From Homarus americanus (taxonomy: Eukaryota > Arthropoda > Malacostraca > Decapoda > Nephropidae), in NCBI RefSeq assembly GCF_018991925.1, contig NW_024735554.1:774961-838960 (forward strand): a stretch of 64,000 bases of DNA, given 5' to 3'. Position numbers and translations under genes: made by a program. The notes under the pieces were generated by a model. The model saw only the letters and a list, made by a program, of their open reading frames with translations, was not told the DNA's origin and searched no databases. Each line of letters opens with the position of its first letter. Within the stretch, counting starts at the first letter, position 1. This document shows positions 25,301 to 36,958 of this stretch, piece after piece.

Positions 25301-26654
25301 AGGGACGGAAGGAAGAACTTTACAATAGATGAAGGGAAAAGGAATAAGAACAGACAAAGGAAAAACCGAAAGAGGAACTAACAAAGAAGGAAGGAATTAT
25401 AGTTAGAGACTTTGAAATAAAAATAACAGGTGATGAAGATTTTAAGAGGTGATAAGAAAAGAAAAGAAAAGAAAAGAAAATAGGTAAAAAAGAGAAGTCG
25501 ATGATAAAACGTAAGAATGTGTGGATAATGAGGGGGAAGGAAACTGTAAAGAGGTGTAAGAGAATGAGAGTTATAAGATAAGACGTGATGAAGGAGAAGT
25601 AAAGGTGCTTGTAAGAGGTTAAGGAAGAGAGTATATGAAGAAAGACGGAAGAAGATAAATAAGAGGAGGAATTAGCAATATATGAAACAGAAACTGAATA
25701 CCTTGGAATATCTTATTTCATCTATTCAATCTGACACTCACGTTTTTTCTGTGTTTTCTCTCAAGCTCTTCGGACCCAGACGTGGGTCTTCTTGTTCTGC
25801 TGCTCGTTCACTTTTCTGGCAATATCTCCGTCCTTCTCGCCACAGCATTTCGCTTCCTTCGTTCTCACAGTAATATCTCACACTTTTGTTTTTGTTCTTC
25901 CTTTTTCATTTGATTTCCCGTTGTTGTTGTTTTACGTCTTTTGTCTGTTGTAGTTCTTTCTTTGTTTCTGTTGATAGGTAAGAGTTCTTTATCATATTAA
26001 TCAAAAAGTACCGCTTATGGGCGTCGTCTTAAGAGACTCTTTCCTATTTTATTCCATATTTACAGGTCACGTCTTCATGTTATACATATTGCAATAATGA
26101 TTTTTAACAATAAAATTTGGATAATTAATCTTTCATTCATTCGTGTGAAGTTATTTTCACTGCGTTTGTGTGAGTTTTATTGTTTTTGTTGTCGTTGTGT
26201 AAATACACCGGCGTGATTGTTTATGTAACCCATATATTTTTATTTCGATTCCAAGCTGTTGTTTCCAAACTCTACATCATTATCCCCTGACAATGTCATC
26301 TTTTTGTCATTTTTTTTACGAGTCGAAAAAAAGTAACTGTTCAAGACCTGCCACTCATATCTTCACAAAAGCCCCCAAATTCACGTCTCCAACACCACTT
26401 TTTATCACAAGGGAAATAAATCCTTCAAAAAGACATTATTTCTTTGGGGATTCTTATAATTAAATCACAAATCCATAAATTACATCCCGGGACGATGCAG
26501 AGGAACTGTTTATAAAAGTTTCTGTTCAGTTTCTCTTTCTGGGTGGATTCTCCGCCTTGTGTCCTTGAGAGATGAAGTATTTTCCTACTGTGAGATTCTG
26601 ACAACGATATTCCTTCGTTTACTCAAGTTTGCTGATACAATTTTAGCCGAGTCT

Positions 26655-26719
<65 letters not shown>
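26655..26719 (+). repeat. GT microsatellite at inner end of left arm
   Basis: About 64 bases of (GT)n. Similarity between the arms stops here; the right arm ends in the complementary (CA)n at 45970-46031. Confidence 0.95.
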
Positions 26720-26720
<1 letters not shown>

Positions 26721-26723
<3 letters not shown>

Positions 26724-29700
26724 AGAGAGTGTGTCTGTGAGTGTCTGCCACTCTTCTCCTTGGCCAGGCTAGACTCAGGAACCAACACCACCAACACTAC
26801 TGAAATTATTATCAAGTCGATGAAACTTTTACCACAAATAAAGTCAAACTTGTAATGGTCTCACTGATATCCAGATCGTGGGCCTGTGCTGCTAAACTTA
26901 CACTCATATGTTTATCCAGTAGTAGGCTGCTCGCTTGGGCTTTGTATAAACAAGAGCGTCTGACAATATTGGAAGCTTTCGTGTTGAGAATCCTTGAGGT
27001 TGTTTTGCTGCAGAAAATGTTATGGTAAATATTCGAAAATCTCCTTGTTATACATAAATTTCATGAAATTTTCCTCACCCGAACTATCAGTACTTGCTCT
27101 CAATAATCTTGGTAATTATTTAAATGGAATTAAATAGAATGTTTGTAAATTATTTTTGGTAGCTTCAGATAACAGACATAAACGAAAACTTGTAATAATG
27201 AAGCTTATACTCCATCCACGCCCCCCCCCCCCACCCCTCCCCCGTCCACACTGTCTCAGTATTTAAATAATAGTTATTCTCGCAAGATAAACACAGACAC
27301 TGACGCTGTCTCACTGTCTGTCTGATGGTTTACTCCGGACAAATAGACAGAAACAATGCCCCAGTAAATGTCTGAAACACACTTTAAGCATACAGCCGAA
27401 TGCAGCAAGTCTGACAGTTCTTCTTAGCAGCAGATAAAGACGCGGAAATATCACTGCAATATTATACCAGTCCAGCCATTACCTCTTTAACACCTGAATT
27501 CGACAACACAGGTAGCTAATTATACCCCTAAAGGTAAATAAATAATCAAATATAAAACTTCAAAAACTCTTAAATGTTTGAGTTCATTTGACGAGAATTT
27601 TATCATGTTATACTGAGAGAAACTTCCGCTCATTCACCCACTATAGACACACTGACACTACCTCATGAGAGCCAGATGTTCCTTAGCGACTACTATCAAC
27701 ATGATTCTGCCTTACTTGTGACGAGAGACCAAGTTAACTCTCAGAGCCACGGGTGAATGGTTTAGTTAATAGAGTGCTTGGAGATTCTTGGCCATCAGAG
27801 CGCGTTCACTTACAGGACGTGAAGTGCCTCCCTGCCATCACGACTGACGCTGAGACATTATTATCCAAATCAGTGGGTGTGATAATCATCTCAGAAATTA
27901 GTATTTGGTCTTCTTAGTTATTCAGGTGACTGCAGCCAGGAGAGATTCATGACTTCGTGAGGTTAGGCAAGTCACACTCATTGTTATCTTGATTATAACC
28001 TTTTAAGTAAGAGAGAGAGAGAGAGAGAGAGCATCGTAGTACCTGGACATTGTAAACAACATTATAGCTGAGGTTGTTCTTATCTACAACCACAAAAATA
28101 GTGACTGAGGGAGAGCAAAATATTCTTAACTTCAACATGAAAACTTCAGTGCCTCTCTCTTCAACAAATAACAACCCACGTACACACTATAAACTACTAC
28201 ACTACTATGAGTACATTTTACGAGGATTCCGGGCGTTATATACACTTCCATCAGCTTGTGGGAGTTTCTGGTAAGTGGCAGCAGGTGGCCGAGTGACGTG
28301 TATTGAAGTCACGGTGCAGGCAGGAGGTGTAATTACCTGCTGGCTGAATCTGTGAAACTCCGACGGCAGCTTTGCGAACAGATGATGACAACGAAACAAA
28401 GTGAGTGAAGTGATGGTTAGGGAACAGGTGATGGTGATGGAGCAGAGAGTGAGTCAGTAAGGAGTGAATACAAATTGCACCATTAAGCTCCGACGCTACG
28501 GTCGATGTGAACGTTTTTGAGTCACTGTGTGGACCTTCCGAGAGCCTCATAAAGAGACAGACAGACAGACAGGTAGACAGACGACTAATACTACATTCTT
28601 TGCCTCCGAAACAAATGTCAGAATTAATGTGTTTGTCCTCAGCATCACATTCTCTTCACTTAAAACCCGGAAATGTGTATCTAATGTTTTTTTACAACAA
28701 TAGTTTGTGTGTTTAGCTCCTGAATGTCATAACTTGGTGGAATAATTCACCCAAAGTTCTTATGAAATTAAATCTTGCGAACAGAGCCGAAATTTGGAGA
28801 CAAAGATCCATTATAGGTTAATATCTTCACCTGCCAATGATATCCGATAACTTTGTCATTATGGTAAACTTTACATATGGGGGAACCCGGCTGTTCCTTA
28901 TCCACGTAATAATAGTTTAAAGATTACACCAATAATCTTTCTCACTATTTACGTATAAGAGTTTTGGAAGTATTAACTAAATCTCAAACGGATTTTTTTT
29001 TTCGTTTTTCTTTCAAACTTCGCCATAAATATCGTGATTTATTATGCGTTTCTTGGGCCCCTTCCCCTCACCTCAAAGCTGCCTGTCCACCAACTCTTAC
29101 AAGTGTTCATTCAAGTGGTCTACCTCACGTTTTGTATTTTTTCTACAGTACATCGTTTCTTGGCAGCTTCTTATTACTAACAGGAAAAACTGAACGCGGT
29201 GTATGAACGGAAGAGAGTAAACATTTCACTCTTCGTGTTGGATAAAGCTCTGTGTCAATAAGTGTAGTCAGTAGAAGTGAAGTCTTTTTTTAACTGTAAA
29301 TATATCATAATGCGACCCTGAAATAAGTTATTCACATTTTGATACATTTTGAGTTGGGTGACACATGGGAATAAATCGATGTTGTAATTAAGAGAGGCAA
29401 TGCATAGAAGTACAGGATTCTTGTATGGTCAATATGAGAGAGAGAGAGAGAGGGGGGGAATTATAACTCCTCCTGTTACACATTACTTTCCTCGAGGACA
29501 GGTGAAAGGTGCTCCCTAACACCCTCGTTTTAGTTAACTTGAAGGAATAAAGTTTCTTCGCCCCTGACCAGCTCTAACGACTCAACTCACTAAGTACTTG
29601 ACTCCAACTGCTGATTATGACCTAAAGTTTATAAGAGTTTAATAACTTGTACTATTAACAAGTTCATTATCTTTCCAGCCCGTGGAATCATGATTCACAC

Positions 29701-30480
29701 CTGGCCCCCTACAGTTTGTTCTGCTGGGCTAATGATTTTCCATTCATATATACAACCATACGTATTTATACATCAATACACATACATGAATACATCAATA
29801 CATACATGACATAGCATGTATACATCAATACATACACGACACAACATACTGTACATGCATCAGTTCACACACGACATAACATAACATACACCTGTCAACC
29901 ATCAGTGAGACAAGACGTGCCCTGAAGGCGCTCCCAGCTTTCGCAGCCAGGCCGAATCTGTTTGGCCATACCCCCCAACCTTCCCCCTGCTATGTTTCAA
30001 CGCCCTACCAGCCTTACTACACCGGGATTTATTTAGCATAACTTTCAAGTGATCAGTGCAATGATTGATTACCAAACAGTGTTCCGAGCATCCCAAGAAA
30101 AAGCACAAAAATACGGCAGTGTAATACCAGATAGTGGGCACTTTGTCGGTCATCTTTAAAGTGCCAGTGACAAGGACCACCGCGGTGTTTACATATATCG
30201 TGGATACTGTGTCGGCGACCCATAGCGCCAGAGACAAGGACTCACGGTGTTTACGACTGACAAATATTAACAGATGTCTACCAGTGTCAGTGACACTCAA
30301 AGTGCTGCCAGTGAGTTTATGGCCACCGGAGACAAACACCTCCGTCCGTCCACAACAACAGATATCAACAAATGGCCACCAATTACTCCCGACGCTCTCT
30401 GTACCTTCTAAAGCGTGGGAACGGTTATCCTGGTGGCAGTGTTATCACGCGACCCAAGTCACTGAACAAGTCATAAACAA
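26721..30480 (+). other. Long non-coding stretch
   Basis: No gene was recognised. Minor items: a C-run at about 27220-27245, (GA)n at 28009-28032, an AGACAGAC run at about 28555-28582, (GA)n then G-run at about 29434-29457, and ATACATCAATACATACA steps at about 29755-29890 that resemble those at 54.70-54.77 kb. Short open frames here show no domains. Confidence 0.65.
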
Positions 30481-30481
30481 A

Positions 30482-30754
30482 CCACACAACCACACAACAC
30501 AACCTCCAGCCAAGACCCTGCCACAAACCACACAACACAACCTCCAGCCAAGACTCTGCCACAAGCCACACAACACAACCTCCAGCCAAGACCCTGCCAC
30601 AAACCACACAACACAACCTCCAGCCAAGACTCTGCCACAAACCACACAACACAACCTCCAGCCAAGACCCTGCCACAAGCCACACAACACAACCTCCAGC
30701 CAAGACCCTGCCACAAGCCACACAACACAACCTCCAGCCAAGATCCTGCCACAA
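30482..30754 (+). repeat. 38-bp minisatellite
   Basis: About seven 38-bp units contain CACAACACAACCTCCAGCC and AAGACCCTGCCACAA. It creates long open frames on both strands that are not genes. The array stops exactly where the DNA transposon begins, so the transposon landed in, or at the edge of, this array. Confidence 0.95.
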
Positions 30755-30775
30755 TAGGGTGTGTCATACGGAGGC
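30755..30775 (+). repeat. Terminal inverted repeat, left
   Basis: Begins TAGGGTGTGTCATA and pairs with the right end at 33747-33766 with one extra base. It lies at the 3' side of the transposase gene. Confidence 0.9.
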
Positions 30776-30875
30776 GAATTTTTTTTTTTGAGTTTGAAAA
30801 ATCGGCCCATGGTATTAATGATGTAGTTCTATGTGCAGAATCATGTGATATCTTCAGATTTGAAAAGTTTTTATT

Positions 30876-30894
30876 TTTTGCTAGGTAAATTTTA
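30876..30894 (+). repeat. Subterminal inverted repeat, left
   Basis: A perfect 19-bp inverted match to 33637-33655. Such inner repeats are often transposase binding sites; that role is inferred. Confidence 0.9.
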
Positions 30895-31097
30895 ACTTGA
30901 AATCTTATGAAAATTCAGTATTCCCACCCTTTTACCAACACCACTAAATAGCTTATTTAAAGTAAAGTAAATGTATCAGGTTAATTTATTAGGATGAAAA
31001 TGATCCAGAACAGTGAAACGAATGATCTTGACACATTTATTAAATTTAATATTCCTTTAGAAAACAAAATCATCAAATACAAAAACCGGTTTTACTA

Positions 31098-33481
31098 CTA
31101 CGACCCGGTGTTGCTGCACACCATAGAGAACATGTCTTTCTTGCTTCTGTTTCTACTCATCACCTCCCTGCTGACCACCTGAGCTCGGATGTAGCCTTCC
31201 CTCCTCTCCTGGCTGTACACGTGACTGCTGGCCTCGCTCACTTGCTGTACACAACGCTCTATACTCTGGGTGTGCGAGGGCCAGGCAGGGACATGCATGG
31301 GGTTGTCCAGGAAAGCTCTGACTTGAACATTGGTGAGGCTGCAGGTAAGAGGGGGCTCACTGCCAGCCTGGATGTTATCCAGATCTATGAGATCAGTGAG
31401 GGTCTTGGCACCTAGATTGACTTCAGGAGTCTTCCTGACCCTGAAGGAATCGTCACCAACTGATTCGTCATGCCCAGATCCTCTCATAAGTCTCATATCC
31501 AAGATCTTTTTGACTGCCACTCTTCTCTCCTCCTCATCCTTACTGCAGAGCATTGTCTGCAGAACTGCCTCGGATGAGCATACCAGGAAGATCTCCTCAC
31601 AGTCTGCTCCAAATCTGAACAACCTTCCTTGGCTGACTCTCAGAGCTCAAGCTGGAAGAGAACATGCCTCGGACCTTCGGAGAACGATGACTTGACCTTG
31701 GTGTTGAACCAATTTGGCAAGTAGACACTCACGATGAATTGGACAATAAGTCTCAGGTTGTGAAGCTGGTTCCCTTTCAGTTTATGATGAGCGACCCAAA
31801 TTCTGCAGAACCTGAGAGCCGTTGTGAGCCACCTAGAATGTGAGACTGGACCTATCTGCAGGTAAGCAAGTCTATCAGGCATGACCCCAGTTTTGATGGC
31901 ACTGCAAATCATGTAACCATAGTACTGGTCAGTACTCAGGTCGTCAATGACAGTATGTGCAAGCTCAACGAGTGGAGGGCCAACTGTGATTTTTTTCAAA
32001 GCTCGGATTTATTTCTAACTCAGTGGCAGAGCCCAGCATCTTGCCAAGAGGACCAGACCATCTGTTGTTTGAAAGAGTCTTGCCATCCAGCTCCTGGATC
32101 AGATGTCTGAGTGGCAACTCGTTGGTGTGGAGGTCACAAACAATCCAGACCAGCTCCCACCTTCCGGCTCTATCTGCATTGCATGACCCCCCCTCACACC
32201 CCAGGCCTGTTGGCGCTGTCCCCTCCAATGGCCTTGCAGTAGGGTCTGTCTACGTTCTCTTGAGCCAGTTCCGCTGGCCGTGCCATCTGCCACATCTCAG
32301 CTGGTTTGATGTCATCTTCTGGAGTGAAATGCCACAAATACTTCCCTCCTGGTTCACTGCAGCAGGAGTAGTGTTCCTCCTTCACCATGGCAGGGAACAA
32401 CTTGTCAGAATCTCCAACTTTCATGAACACTTTAGTGTCATCCTTCTCCCATCAAAGAACAAACAATTGATTCCATTTTCTCTTATCCCCTTATCAAACT
32501 CCTCTTCTAGGTTACTGACAAGTTTCTCCTGAGCTCTCCTTACTTTGTTATGATCTATCACCAGGTGAACATCATCAGGTGTTACCAAACCACCGTCAAT
32601 CCAGGCAGCTGTTGCTATCTCTGCAGTTTCTCTGAGACCAGTGTGGTGTCGCATGCTGGCCAGAGCTATGCTCAGGATATCTTTCCTATTTCGAATCTTA
32701 TGCCTGGAAGGTTTGGGATCATTATTTTCGGGTTAGGACAAAGTCACCATTCTCTGGTCAGCACTTCGGATCAGCCATGGGGAAGTCATTAAACTCGAAT
32801 CAAAGCTTGACTCCAATCATCGGCCTTTATTCTGTTCTGGCCTTCTCAAGTCTCTTTCTCGGCAACTCTTTTCTCCTCTTCTGTCTTCTGTGGCAGCCTC
32901 CTGTCTCTGACCCGGAATATCTTGGCTAGAAATCATGAGAGTCTCTTATACTGCCAGTCTTCTCTCTGTGCTTTGACAAATGCCAGTTCGATCACAGGAA
33001 TCTTCAGTTCACGCTTGCAAATACAGGAGATGTGGGCCTCGGATTTACAGTCACGATCGCATCCAAACTCAGGACAGAGAACAATTGGGCACTTGCAAGT
33101 AATTATGTCAAATAACTGGTCCAGTTGCTTGGCAAAGCTGTCCTAAACTGCAAGTTTTCCTCTCCCAAGAGAGATATCTCTTGCCTTTTCCCAACTGGCT
33201 AGCAGTCTCTCACTAATCTTCTTCTGACTTGTTATGACTGGAGGCTTGAACTGAGCGTTAGCCAGAGTGTACTGTGCCAAGACAGCTTTGGTCATATCAC
33301 TGGCAATGTCTTTGTTTGTGTAAGTTCTTTGGTTCTTTTCACTGATTTGCCTGATTAAAACACCGTATCTCAAAGCATCTCTCAATGTAGGCAACTCCGA
33401 CTTCAGGAGCTCTCTCCCAGACCCAAGATAGTGACTGAGATGGCTTGATTTTTGGTTCCTCGTCCTGACACAAGCAGCCAT
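31098..33481 (-). pseudogene. Transposase-like gene, broken by frameshifts
   Basis: Reading from 33481 down: an N-terminal region starting MAACVRTRNQKS; a Cys-rich block (about 33100-32960) with ITCKCPIVLCPEFGCDRDC and a following HISCIC, likely zinc-binding; HTGLRETAEIATAAW (about 32640); CLFFDGRR (about 32446); EEHYSCCSEPGGKYLWH (about 32380); AIGGDS (about 32240); LHTNELPLRHL (about 32110); STDQYYGY and SHSRWLTTALR (about 31830); and SIERCVQQVSEASSHV (about 31240). These motifs, in this order, match a multicopy family of uncharacterised animal proteins of roughly 700-850 residues that I recognise from arthropods and cnidarians. The Asp in FFDGR and in GGDS could be catalytic; this is inference. 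The frame changes at about 33143, 32650, 32430, 32225, 31990 and 31640, so it is dead or the sequence has errors. Confidence 0.8.
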
Positions 33482-33636
33482 CGCAAATATTATCAACTTA
33501 TAAATGCATCAGAATCTGAAACAGAAAAAAATATTGTTAGTTGGGTTGTTAAAGAATGAATTCAGAAAGCAATGTTCACTATTTAATTGTAATGCACTAA
33601 TGCAGCTGTACGTTAGATTTTCGATAAATTTCACGC

Positions 33637-33655
33637 TAAAATTTACCTAGCAAAA
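33637..33655 (-). repeat. Subterminal inverted repeat, right
   Basis: A perfect inverted partner of 30876-30894, between the transposase start and the element end. Confidence 0.9.
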
Positions 33656-33746
33656 GGTTGCAAAATATTGAAACTGAAATTATTTTCTGTTTATATACAC
33701 TAAAATCTACCAAAAACGTGATGGGCCATTAGTTTTAGCTGATCTT

Positions 33747-33766
33747 CCCTCCTATGACACACCCTA
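33747..33766 (-). repeat. Terminal inverted repeat, right
   Basis: Reads TAGGGTGTGTCATAGGAGG inward from 33766. The flanks are also partly mirrored: CCACAA precedes the left end and the complement of the right flank reads CCACAC, so the true ends could lie a few bases further out. Confidence 0.9.
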
Positions 33767-36574
33767 GTGTGGTAGTGTTGTCATTGGAATGTTGGAGGAG
33801 AGATGAATGCAATAATTATGTTTCGGTTGGTGTCAATGTTCTAGGAGAGGAAGATAATGTTTCTGCTGGTGTGAATATTGACGGTAACTGAAATAAAGAT
33901 GATACGATGAACAATAATATAACAGGTAAGACTAAGACAATTTGATCAAGTGTTACGAATGAAGAACTAATAGATAACCAAAAGAACCAGGAATGAAAAA
34001 CCTATAAAAAACAAAATTGATAAATACTGTACATGTAAATAGAAAATGATAAACATGAAATAATATAACAGAGACCTTTAACTTTTCACCATCACTACAG
34101 GAAAGGAAGAAAAGGAATGTCGAATATTGAGAGAGTGAAATGCCTGAATAACTGTACGGAAAGACTGACTGACTGTGAGAGACGGAAGATTGGAACAGAG
34201 AGCTGTATGACAGAAAAAGAGGATGAAACTGTAGCAAAATATAGAGCGTCAGGATTGAGTGGAATTGGAGATCCTCTGGAATATATTTGTGTTGAGAGAT
34301 GATTGATAGAAGGTAAATGTCTTAGTTTTAAAGGAAAGAAATTGAATACTATATATATTAAGAAGAGATAGGAGTTTATTGTACAATTGGTTAGATTATA
34401 GAAGATTGTAAATTAATATAAGTGTTTAGCCAATATTAATATCAAGTGTAATACAAAATAAAAGGTTGTGATAGAAATGAATGAAAAAATTAAGGAAATT
34501 AGAAAAAAAATCAACAAAAACGAATAAAGTGATTAAATTAATTCAAAGTATAAATAAAACAAATGGCAACACGTAAATAATATACACTGTAGTAGCACAC
34601 TAGAGGTCAACAAGACACTGGTGAACATACGGTATATTTCCCTATAGAGTCTTGATATTATAATTCAGGGCCATCGGAAAAAAAATTATATATAAACATT
34701 TAAAATCATTGGGTTTTTTGAGCGATCCTGTATATAAATTCCAATTATTATAATGTTCGTTACAGAGCCTGTTAATATTTTAAAACAATATTAAACTGTA
34801 TATAATGAAATGAAAAGCAAAATAGAGTATTATTATTTCTGTATTTTAGAATATTCCCTGACGATACTACTAAGATTATCGACGACTATTAAACTGATTA
34901 TATAAACTAAGATCGTTTAATATATTTTCACAAGAATTATATAATTTTTGTGTAGATATAAACGCAGTCTGTATCAAAGAGAGGAAACCGGCTTTCACTA
35001 GTCACTGGACGGCTCTGAGTGATAGCACCAGCGTGTGTGTGTCCCTATAGCTTGTTGGTCTGGGTAGCTTCGTCACGCTCACTGAGGCCTCCAGCTGGAT
35101 GAGACTTGCGATTTTCTTTTAGTTCTACTGGGTAATTTTTTATATATAGATATTTACGTATTACACAACTTAATTACTGTTGTTTATGATGCATAGGTTA
35201 GGTTAAGATATTTTCTGTACATATGTTTATATTGTTATACACTATGTTATACTTACACCACAGTGCCTTAATCACCCCACAGGTAAGTGAGATTGAATTA
35301 TTAGATTATGTTATCCTGGGCACTCTAGTTTATTAGTGTGGTGTAGTGCCTGGGTGTCAAGGTTCGTCTAGATATGTGCAGTTCTATGTTTCTCACGCTC
35401 AGTAATTTAATGTAAAGTTACGAGCAAAATTCCCTGGTGGACTATTTGGTTATGCCTGGCTCCTACTTGAAGGTCATACCGGTAAGGGGAGTTTGAAATC
35501 TAATTATTCAGGTTAGGTTAGGTTTGGTTTGGTTAGGTTAGGTTGTCATTGTATAGTTTATACATACTAGGTAGTAGAGGAGGTAATGTAGAGAAGCTGC
35601 GGGGGAAATGTATTGTATTGTATTGTATTGTCTTGTAATTCAATGAATTTATTGTAGTGTATTGTAATGAAGTTATTATATTGTATTGTAATGAATTTAT
35701 TGTATTGTACTGTATTGTATTGTATTATATCTATCGTATTGAATCTGTACTGCATTGTATTTTATTGAAGACAAATAAGCTCACTGAATATACAATTATT
35801 TAAGGACGTCGATGGCGATCTTTCAGTTATTTCTGTTACACCTCAAAACCAACTCCAATCTCCATCATCTATCTTCCTCTTCATCATCAATATTATATAA
35901 CAGAAGGTTCCATCATTAATGTTTGTGTATTAAGTGAAATGTTCCACAACTCACTGGTGGTCAGACACAGTTTATACACAACTTTATTTGCCCACACGAA
36001 GCTTACATGATAATCAGATAACAAATAATAATTAAGCGTGTACATATTAATTCTCTCCTCTAGTGAAATTAATTTGTCGTACAATACAGATTCGCTATTT
36101 TTTGTTTTTTTGTAAAATATTACAGAACACGTTAATACAACAATGTTTTTTTATTTGCTCTTCCCACATTAATTCCAGTGAGAGATCTGAATATTGTCAA
36201 TTTGGTCGTTTCCTTGTCAATGCTCCCACATAATTGGCGACTTTCCTGTTTAATATTGTGGCCGGCCAAAAATTATTCGAATTATCATTTTGAATCACAG
36301 TCCAATTTTTCCAGTTCAATAACATCGTAATCACAGTAATTATTCTGTTCACTCTAACAATCTAACATCCTCAATAATGACCACACAAATGGCAGTTAAT
36401 GAGTGCAACATTTTTAACTAGTTTTACTCTTTAGAAAACTGAACAGTGTCAAATTTTTTCAATAAGCTTCTTTTATTATTATAGGCCTCGTTCACGTTTT
36501 ACTGTCAATTAATTGTGAGGCAGCAATTCAGGTAAAGTACAGCTGGTGGCACCTACCTGGACAATATCAAATGA
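33767..36574 (+). other. AT-rich non-coding stretch
   Basis: This holds a TTAGG-type tract at about 35513-35546 (GGTTAGGTTAGGTTTGGTTT) and a degenerate (GTATT)n pentanucleotide tract at about 35608-35760. No gene or RNA was recognised. Confidence 0.65.
35608..35762 (+). repeat. Degenerate GTATT pentanucleotide tract
   Basis: Runs of TATTGTATTG interrupted by GAATTTA-type spacers. Confidence 0.85.
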
Positions 36575-36783
36575 AGGGTGTCCCAGAAAAATGTATACAC
36601 ACTGCCTTACAAAAAGTCGTACAGATCACGTGAATGCTAATATTACATCAGCAACACTGTCCTTACTTGTTCATGTGCATAATCTCCTACAAATGAGGGC
36701 AATGTTGCATATTTAATATAAACATTAACGCGATCTCCACGAAATTTCGTAAGACAGTGTATATATATTTTTTGAAACACCCT
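36575..36783. mobile_element. Mariner-type MITE, about 209 bp
   Basis: The left end AGGGTGTCCCAGAAAAATG...ACACTGCCTTAC is matched in inverse by the right end, which reads AGGGTGTTTCAAAAAATA...ACACTGTCTTACG inward. Inverted ends span about 45 bp with mismatches, and the GGGTGTCCCA/GGGTGTTTCA start is typical of mariner-like elements. It is too short to code for a transposase, so it is non-autonomous. TA flanks are not clear. Confidence 0.75.
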
Positions 36784-36958
36784 GTAAACTATGAGACGTG
36801 TGGGAGCAACACTATAGATAACCTAATCCATGGCCGTCTTCATGACCTTCTGTGAGAACCTTCGTCGTGGTGTTCAATTCTCATGACATTCAGAATCCGG
36901 GGTTTTGATGTTTTGGATTCTAGATTATAGAATAAAGTGAAGATGTGTGTATGTCACA

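Larger units (their letters stand above)
23571..26720 (+). repeat. Large inverted repeat, left arm
   Basis: The sequence from TACAGTAATTATAAAAG at 23571 to the (GT)n tract at 26655-26720 recurs as its reverse complement at 45966-49126. Identity is high, with scattered substitutions (for example GGGAAATAAATCC against GGGAAACAAATCC), so the arms are separate loci or alleles and not one sequence read twice. No gene is recognised inside. The outer end coincides with the N gap, so the arm may be longer in the real chromosome. Confidence 0.92.
30755..33766 (-). mobile_element. 3.0-kb DNA transposon with long bipartite inverted ends
   Basis: The outer ends are inverted: TAGGGTGTGTCATACGGAGG at 30755 against TAGGGTGTGTCATAGGAGG read inward from 33766. 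Further in, GGCCCAT (about 30804) faces ATGGGCC (about 33721), and TTTTGCTAGGTAAATTTTA (30876-30894) has a perfect inverted match at 33637-33655. Degenerate inverted ends therefore extend about 130-150 bp each side. The single gene inside reads on the minus strand and resembles a transposase-like protein family. The ends and gene orientation define one class II element. I see no clear target-site duplication, and I cannot name its superfamily. Confidence 0.85.

Noticed and set aside
30134..30757. 207-codon plus-strand frame as a gene
   Set aside because: More than a third is the 38-bp minisatellite, and long frames are also open on the minus strand.
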